Shown: positions 13,920 through 16,243 of the stretch, in pieces
Layout of the letters: every line of letters starts with the position of its first letter
Numbering within the stretch: position 1 is the stretch's first letter
From: an uncultured Prosthecobacter sp.
Lineage (GTDB): Bacteria; Verrucomicrobiota; Verrucomicrobiia; Verrucomicrobiales; Verrucomicrobiaceae
Assembly: GCA_947523045.1 (NCBI GenBank)
Contig: CANNUR010000043.1
Span: forward strand, 1-16,243
DNA: 16,243 bases
Direction of reading: 5' to 3'
The notes under the pieces: generated by a model
Told to the model about the DNA's origin: nothing
The model's database searches: none
Seen by the model: the letters and a program-made list of their open reading frames with translations, nothing else
Made by a program: the position numbers and the translations under genes

Positions 13920-13979
13920 GTGACAACTCTGTGACATTTGAGTGACGGTCCTGTCAATCGCTGTTACAGCGATGTTACA
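13920..13979 (-). promoter_or_regulatory. Phased PHO-box-like array (about six 11-bp units)
   Basis: Read on the - strand, six hexamers follow at steps of 11, 10, 11, 11 and 11 bp: TGTAAC (13974-13979), TGTAAC (13963-13968), ATTGAC (13953-13958), CGTCAC (13942-13947), TGTCAC (13931-13936) and TGTCAC (13920-13925). Five fit TGT(A/C)AC closely; the third is degenerate. PhoB sites are direct repeats of CTGTCAT-like 7-mers every 11 bp, so both unit and period match. The array ends 73 bp before the DUF47-pit start, and that operon is the only gene set it can serve. From memory, PhoB represses the equivalent operon in Sinorhizobium; whether it acts positively or negatively here is not visible. Confidence 0.75.
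13957..13973. promoter_or_regulatory. 17-bp palindrome, possible operator
   Basis: ATCGCTG-TTA-CAGCGAT is a perfect 7-bp inverted repeat with a 3-base centre. It overlaps the second and third units of the PHO-box-like array. It could be a separate repressor site or a by-product of repeat sequence. I do not recognise the motif. Confidence 0.4.
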
Positions 13980-13986
13980 GGGCGCC

Positions 13987-14000
13987 TGTTCCAAGGAACA
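13987..14000. promoter_or_regulatory. LexA-like box, exact TGTTC-N4-GAACA
   Basis: TGTTC-CAAG-GAACA is embedded in a longer perfect palindrome CTGTTCC-AA-GGAACAG (13986-14001). It is an exact match to the LexA binding consensus I recall for Verrucomicrobia. It lies 7 bp from the PHO-box-like array and 140 bp upstream of the DUF47 start. No SOS gene is adjacent, so a different regulator or an unannotated transcript is possible. Confidence 0.55.
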
Positions 14001-14052
14001 GATTCGGCTGCGGCGCTCAGGGATGGCCCGAGAGCGATGCAAAAGAGCTGGA

Positions 14053-14084
14053 CTCTCCTCAGGCCGACTCGGCTTCAAGGAGAG
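14053..14084. other. Nested hairpin between the aldo/keto reductase gene and the phosphate operon
   Basis: The outer stem is CTCTCCT (14053-14059) with AGGAGAG (14078-14084), and the inner stem is GCCG-ACT-CGGC (14063-14073). On the - strand it lies 133 bp after the reductase stop and is followed by a short, delayed T4 run, so it could be a weak terminator. It lacks the compact GC stem plus U-tract of the two clear terminators in this window. Confidence 0.3.
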
Positions 14085-14216
14085 CTTCGCGAGCGAGAGC
14101 GAACCCCCGCGCTTCCATGCGCCGATCCAGCCTGGCACGTAATCTCCCATCTCCGCACCTTCCCGGCCGCTGGCTGGTCATGAAGGGTGAAATGATCGTC
14201 AAGTGTGGGCCGCGCA

Positions 14217-15131
14217 TCAGGGAATCTGCTGGCCCTGCGCGGCTTCCCAGAGGGCGTACCAGTCCTCGCGCTCAAGCACGAGGTCGGTCGATCTGGCGGC
14301 GGACTTCAGGCGCTCCAGCTTGTTGGTGCCGATGATGGGCAGTGGCTGCGAGGGATGGGCGAGGATCCAGGCGTAGGCGAGCTGGTCGAGGCTGGCGCCG
14401 CCGTATTTGTCGGCCAGTTCGGCGGCCTTGGCATGAACACGGACAGCGGCGGGATCTTCGAGGCTCATGAGCCGGCCTTGGGCCAGGGGCGACCAAGCCA
14501 TGGGGCGCATGCCAAGGCGCTGGCACTGGTCGGCGGTGCCGTCGAAGATCGGCTCCATGTGCAGCAGGCTGAATTCGATCTGATTGGTGACCAGTGGCCG
14601 GTCGAGGCGCGAATTGAGCAGATCGACCTGGTGAACGTTGTAGTTGGAGACGCCGGCATGCAGAATTTTGCCCTCGCGCATGAGCTTGTTGAGGCCCTCG
14701 GCGGTTTCGTCGGCCGAGGTGAGCCAGTCGGGCCGGTGCACCAGAAACAGGTCGATGCGGTCAGTGCCGAGCAGGCGCAGGGATTTTTCCGCGCTTTTCA
14801 CCAGGCGGGCGGCACTGGCGTTGTAGTGGGCGGTTTTGCGGTCCGGATGGAACTCGCAGGGCACGTAGATGCCGGCCTTGGTGACGATCTCGAACTTGTC
14901 GCGCAGGCTGGGCTCGCGCTTCAGCGTCTCGCCGATGAATTCCTCGACCTTGTACAAGCCGTAGATTTCGGCGGTGTCGAGGGTGGTGATGCCGAGCTCC
15001 AAGCAGGCGTGCAGGCGGGCGAGCAGGTTTTCCGGCGTGGCGGTGGCGGCGTCGTCGAGGATGCGCCAGGTGCCGTAGATCAGGCGGGAAAAGGTCGGGC
15101 CGTTGGCGGCAATGGGCAGGCGGGGAATCAT
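14217..15131 (-). CDS. Aldo/keto reductase, YdhF-like
   Basis: This is a 304-residue cytoplasmic NAD(P)H-dependent oxidoreductase of the aldo/keto reductase superfamily with a TIM-barrel fold. The catalytic tetrad can be read: D52 and Y57 in LDTAEIYG, K85 in VTKAGIY, and H132 in LFLVHRPDW. The later motifs GVSNYNVHQ, TNQIEFS, MAWSPLAQGRL and PIIGTNKLERLKSA (cofactor binding) are in order. The N-terminus, MIPRLPIAANGPTFSRLIYGTWR, and the HRPD motif resemble E. coli YdhF more than other branches. I chose the ATG at 15131; a GTG at 15140 is in frame, but a GAGTGG element sits better for the ATG. The true substrate is not predictable. It lies downstream of rpsT but beyond that gene's terminator, so it should have its own promoter, which I could not identify. 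Confidence 0.94.
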   Translation of the reverse strand: MIPRLPIAANGPTFSRLIYGTWRILDDAATATPENLLARLHACLELGITTLDTAEIYGLYKVEEFIGETLKREPSLRDKFEIVTKAGIYVPCEFHPDRKTAHYNASAARLVKSAEKSLRLLGTDRIDLFLVHRPDWLTSADETAEGLNKLMREGKILHAGVSNYNVHQVDLLNSRLDRPLVTNQIEFSLLHMEPIFDGTADQCQRLGMRPMAWSPLAQGRLMSLEDPAAVRVHAKAAELADKYGGASLDQLAYAWILAHPSQPLPIIGTNKLERLKSAARSTDLVLEREDWYALWEAAQGQQIP

Positions 15132-15172
15132 GGCCGCCACTCAAGGCGGGAAAGCGCGGCTGGCAACGGCGC

Positions 15173-15210
15173 AAAAAAAGAACCCACCCTGCCCGCAGGA
15201 AGGTGGGTTC
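15173..15210 (-). terminator. Intrinsic terminator of rpsT
   Basis: On the - strand, GAACCCACC (15202-15210) pairs with GGTGGGTTC (15180-15188) in a 9-bp stem, with a further short CTGC/GCAG pairing possible inside the loop. T7 follows immediately (15173-15179). It begins 21 bp after the rpsT stop and lacks a T-tract in the + direction, so it acts on - strand transcripts only. Confidence 0.93.
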
Positions 15211-15231
15211 GGAAGGGGGGTGAAACCCGGC

Positions 15232-15504
15232 TCAGGCCTTCTTGGCGAGCGCGCCGATCTTGAGGGCGAGGCGGCTCTTCAGGCGCGAGGAGGTGTTCTT
15301 GTGCAGGACCTTGGTCTTGGCGGCCTTGTCAGCGGCGGAGGCGAATTCGCTCAGCGAGGCGCTGGCGGTGGTGGCGTCGCCAGCTTCGATGGCGGACAGC
15401 ACTTTCTTGCGCAGGGTGCGGATGCGGCTCTTGACGGCCTGGTTCGCCGCCGTGCGTTTGGCGGTCTTGCGGATGTCTTTTTCGCTGGAGCGGATGTTGG
15501 CCAT
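15232..15504 (-). CDS. rpsT: 30S ribosomal protein S20
   Basis: This is a 90-residue, very basic small-subunit protein that binds 16S rRNA early in assembly. The sequence MANIRSSEKDIRKTAKRTAANQAVKSRIRTLRKKV fits the S20 N-terminal helix, and the C-terminal half, KVLHKNTSSRLKSRLALKIGALAKKA, matches the family's K-x2-H-KN-xx-R-KSRL pattern. The length is normal (about 87). A longer frame upstream runs into ribE and is not used, since MANI is the family start. It has its own near-consensus promoter and a strong terminator, so it is a one-gene transcript, as is common for S20. Unusually for a highly expressed ribosomal gene, the short C-rich leader has no Shine-Dalgarno element (GCAGACCCCT precedes ATG). 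Confidence 0.97.
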   Translation of the reverse strand: MANIRSSEKDIRKTAKRTAANQAVKSRIRTLRKKVLSAIEAGDATTASASLSEFASAADKAAKTKVLHKNTSSRLKSRLALKIGALAKKA

Positions 15505-15529
15505 AGGGGTCTGCGGGTAAAGGGCGGAG

Positions 15530-15558
15530 TTAATACGGCACCCCGTGCGAGCTGTCAA
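15530..15558 (-). promoter_or_regulatory. Sigma70 promoter of rpsT
   Basis: On the - strand, TTGACA (15553-15558, perfect -35) is separated by exactly 17 bp from TATTAA (15530-15535, -10). The expected transcript starts about 15523-15525, giving a leader of only about 20 bases before the rpsT ATG. The ribE stop codon TGA (15555-15557) lies inside the -35 box. Confidence 0.88.
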
Positions 15559-16169
15559 ACTGGAATCTGGACCCGGCCGCGCGCCAGCAGTTCGCGGACA
15601 TACTTGCCGAGCAGGTCGAATTCGACGTTGAGGCGGTCGCCGGGCGTCCGTTCGTGGAGGTGAGTGACGGCCAGGGTGTGGGGGATGATCCAGCAGACGA
15701 CGCTGCTTTCGCCCACTTCGGCGGCGGTCAGGGAAATGCCATCAAGGCAGATGGAGCCCTTGGGGATGACCAGACCGCGGCATTCGTCCGGCAGTTCGAC
15801 CTCGAGGCGGTGGTCCTGGCCGTGCGGGCTGAGGTCGAGCAGGCGCACCGCGGCATCGACGTGCCCTTGGACGAAGTGGCCACCGAAGCGGGCCTGCATC
15901 GACAGGGCGCGCTCCAGGTTGACCCGGCGGCCGGGACGGAGGTCGCCGAGGCTGGTGACGCGCAGGGTCTGGCCGAGCAGGTCAAAGGCGGCGGTGCCGG
16001 CGGTCGCATCCAGCGCCGCGACGGTGAGGCAGCAGCCGTTGACGGCCAGGCTGTCGCCCAAGGCCAGTTCCGCCGTCAGCGGGCCGGTTTCGAGCGTCAG
16101 GCGGGCGCCTTCGCCGCGGGCTTCGACGGCGGCGACGCGGCTGGTGGTTTCAACGAGTCCGGTGAACAT
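15555..16169 (-). CDS. ribE: Riboflavin synthase, alpha chain
   Basis: This is a 204-residue enzyme that converts two molecules of 6,7-dimethyl-8-ribityllumazine into riboflavin and the pyrimidine precursor, the last step of vitamin B2 synthesis. The two internal lumazine-binding repeats are visible: MFTGLVE at the start, VNGCCLTV and HFVQGHVD in the first half, and DGISLTAAEV and IPHTLAVTHL in the second. The length is normal. I start at the ATG of MFTGLVE (16169) rather than the upstream in-frame start at 16202, because the family begins there and because a good Shine-Dalgarno element, GGAAGGTGG, precedes it. The stop codon lies inside the -35 box of the rpsT promoter. Upstream sequence is too short to show other rib genes or an FMN riboswitch. 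Confidence 0.97.
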   Translation of the reverse strand: MFTGLVETTSRVAAVEARGEGARLTLETGPLTAELALGDSLAVNGCCLTVAALDATAGTAAFDLLGQTLRVTSLGDLRPGRRVNLERALSMQARFGGHFVQGHVDAAVRLLDLSPHGQDHRLEVELPDECRGLVIPKGSICLDGISLTAAEVGESSVVCWIIPHTLAVTHLHERTPGDRLNVEFDLLGKYVRELLARGRVQIPV

Positions 16170-16172
16170 GCG

Positions 16173-16181
16173 CCACCTTCC
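16173..16181 (-). promoter_or_regulatory. Ribosome binding site of ribE
   Basis: GGAAGGTGG ends 3 bases before the ribE ATG, with the AAGG core 6 bases away. It is the clearest Shine-Dalgarno element in the window and fixes the start at MFTGLVE. Confidence 0.7.
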
Positions 16182-16243
16182 ACGCCGGCCGGCCGGGCGC
16201 AAGCGACCGGCTACAGCATTTCAGCGCTCGAGCTGGGCACGGG

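Larger units (their letters stand above)
13848..14216. other. Gene-free regulatory region upstream of the DUF47-pit operon
   Basis: About 370 bp lie between the DUF47 start and the end of the aldo/keto reductase, both on the - strand. I find no credible gene. The left half holds a weak sigma70-like candidate for the operon (-35 TTGACT at 13904-13909, 16-bp spacer, -10 GAACAT at 13882-13887, - strand), the PHO-box-like array, a 17-bp palindrome and a LexA-like palindrome. The right half holds one nested hairpin (14053-14084) and otherwise nothing I recognise. Confidence 0.6.

Noticed and set aside
13848..14150. N-terminal extension of the DUF47 protein by 101 codons
   Set aside because: The extra residues are Ser/Arg/Pro/Cys-rich and come from the operator region. 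The family starts near MISLQKLFG.
13938..14183. Small + strand frame of 81 codons beginning in the Pho-like array
   Set aside because: No ribosome site, no homology I recognise, and it spans the LexA-like box and the hairpin; more likely chance.
14205..15263. A 352-codon + strand frame across the aldo/keto reductase and the rpsT terminator
   Set aside because: The reductase on the - strand has its full catalytic tetrad; the + frame is Gly/Val-rich and runs through a terminator.
16182..16243. 3' end of an upstream - strand gene (for example ribD), or an FMN riboswitch before ribE
   Set aside because: Only about 60 bases are visible. More than one frame reads to a stop (TAG at 16211-16213, TGA at 16220-16222), and no conserved element can be assigned.

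Overview
The window (about 16.2 kb, high GC) looks like core chromosome of a Gram-negative bacterium, most probably of the phylum Verrucomicrobiota. The reasons are a MurC-MurB fusion, RpoB/RpoC sequences that look unlike Proteobacteria, several start codons without a Shine-Dalgarno sequence, and an exact copy of the LexA box consensus I recall for Verrucomicrobia (TGTTC-N4-GAACA). This placement is inference, not a database result. I see no mobile element, CRISPR array, tRNA or rRNA.

Left part, + strand: the window opens inside rpoB (the N-terminal part is missing), followed by complete rpoC and a strong intrinsic terminator. Next come a YqgE/AlgH-family gene, a fused murC/murB gene for two consecutive peptidoglycan precursor enzymes, and, 24 bp further on, a large RND/MMPL-type membrane exporter. 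The last three form a plausible cell-envelope group.

Middle: the exporter meets a convergent phosphate operon with only one base between the two stop codons. On the - strand this operon runs DUF47 (PhoU-like) gene then PiT phosphate permease. About 370 bp upstream of it has no gene but is dense in regulatory-looking sequence. It holds a phased array of about six PHO-box-like units at 11-bp steps, a 17-bp palindrome inside that array, and a LexA-like palindrome next to it.

Right part, - strand: riboflavin synthase (ribE), then rpsT (ribosomal protein S20) with its own near-consensus sigma70 promoter, whose -35 box contains the ribE stop codon, then a strong terminator, then a YdhF-type aldo/keto reductase.

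The gene content is mostly conventional. The points most worth a second look are the G8 tract plus ATGA overlap at the murC/murB junction, the Cys at the MurB catalytic Ser position, and the combined Pho-like and LexA-like regulatory region before the phosphate operon.
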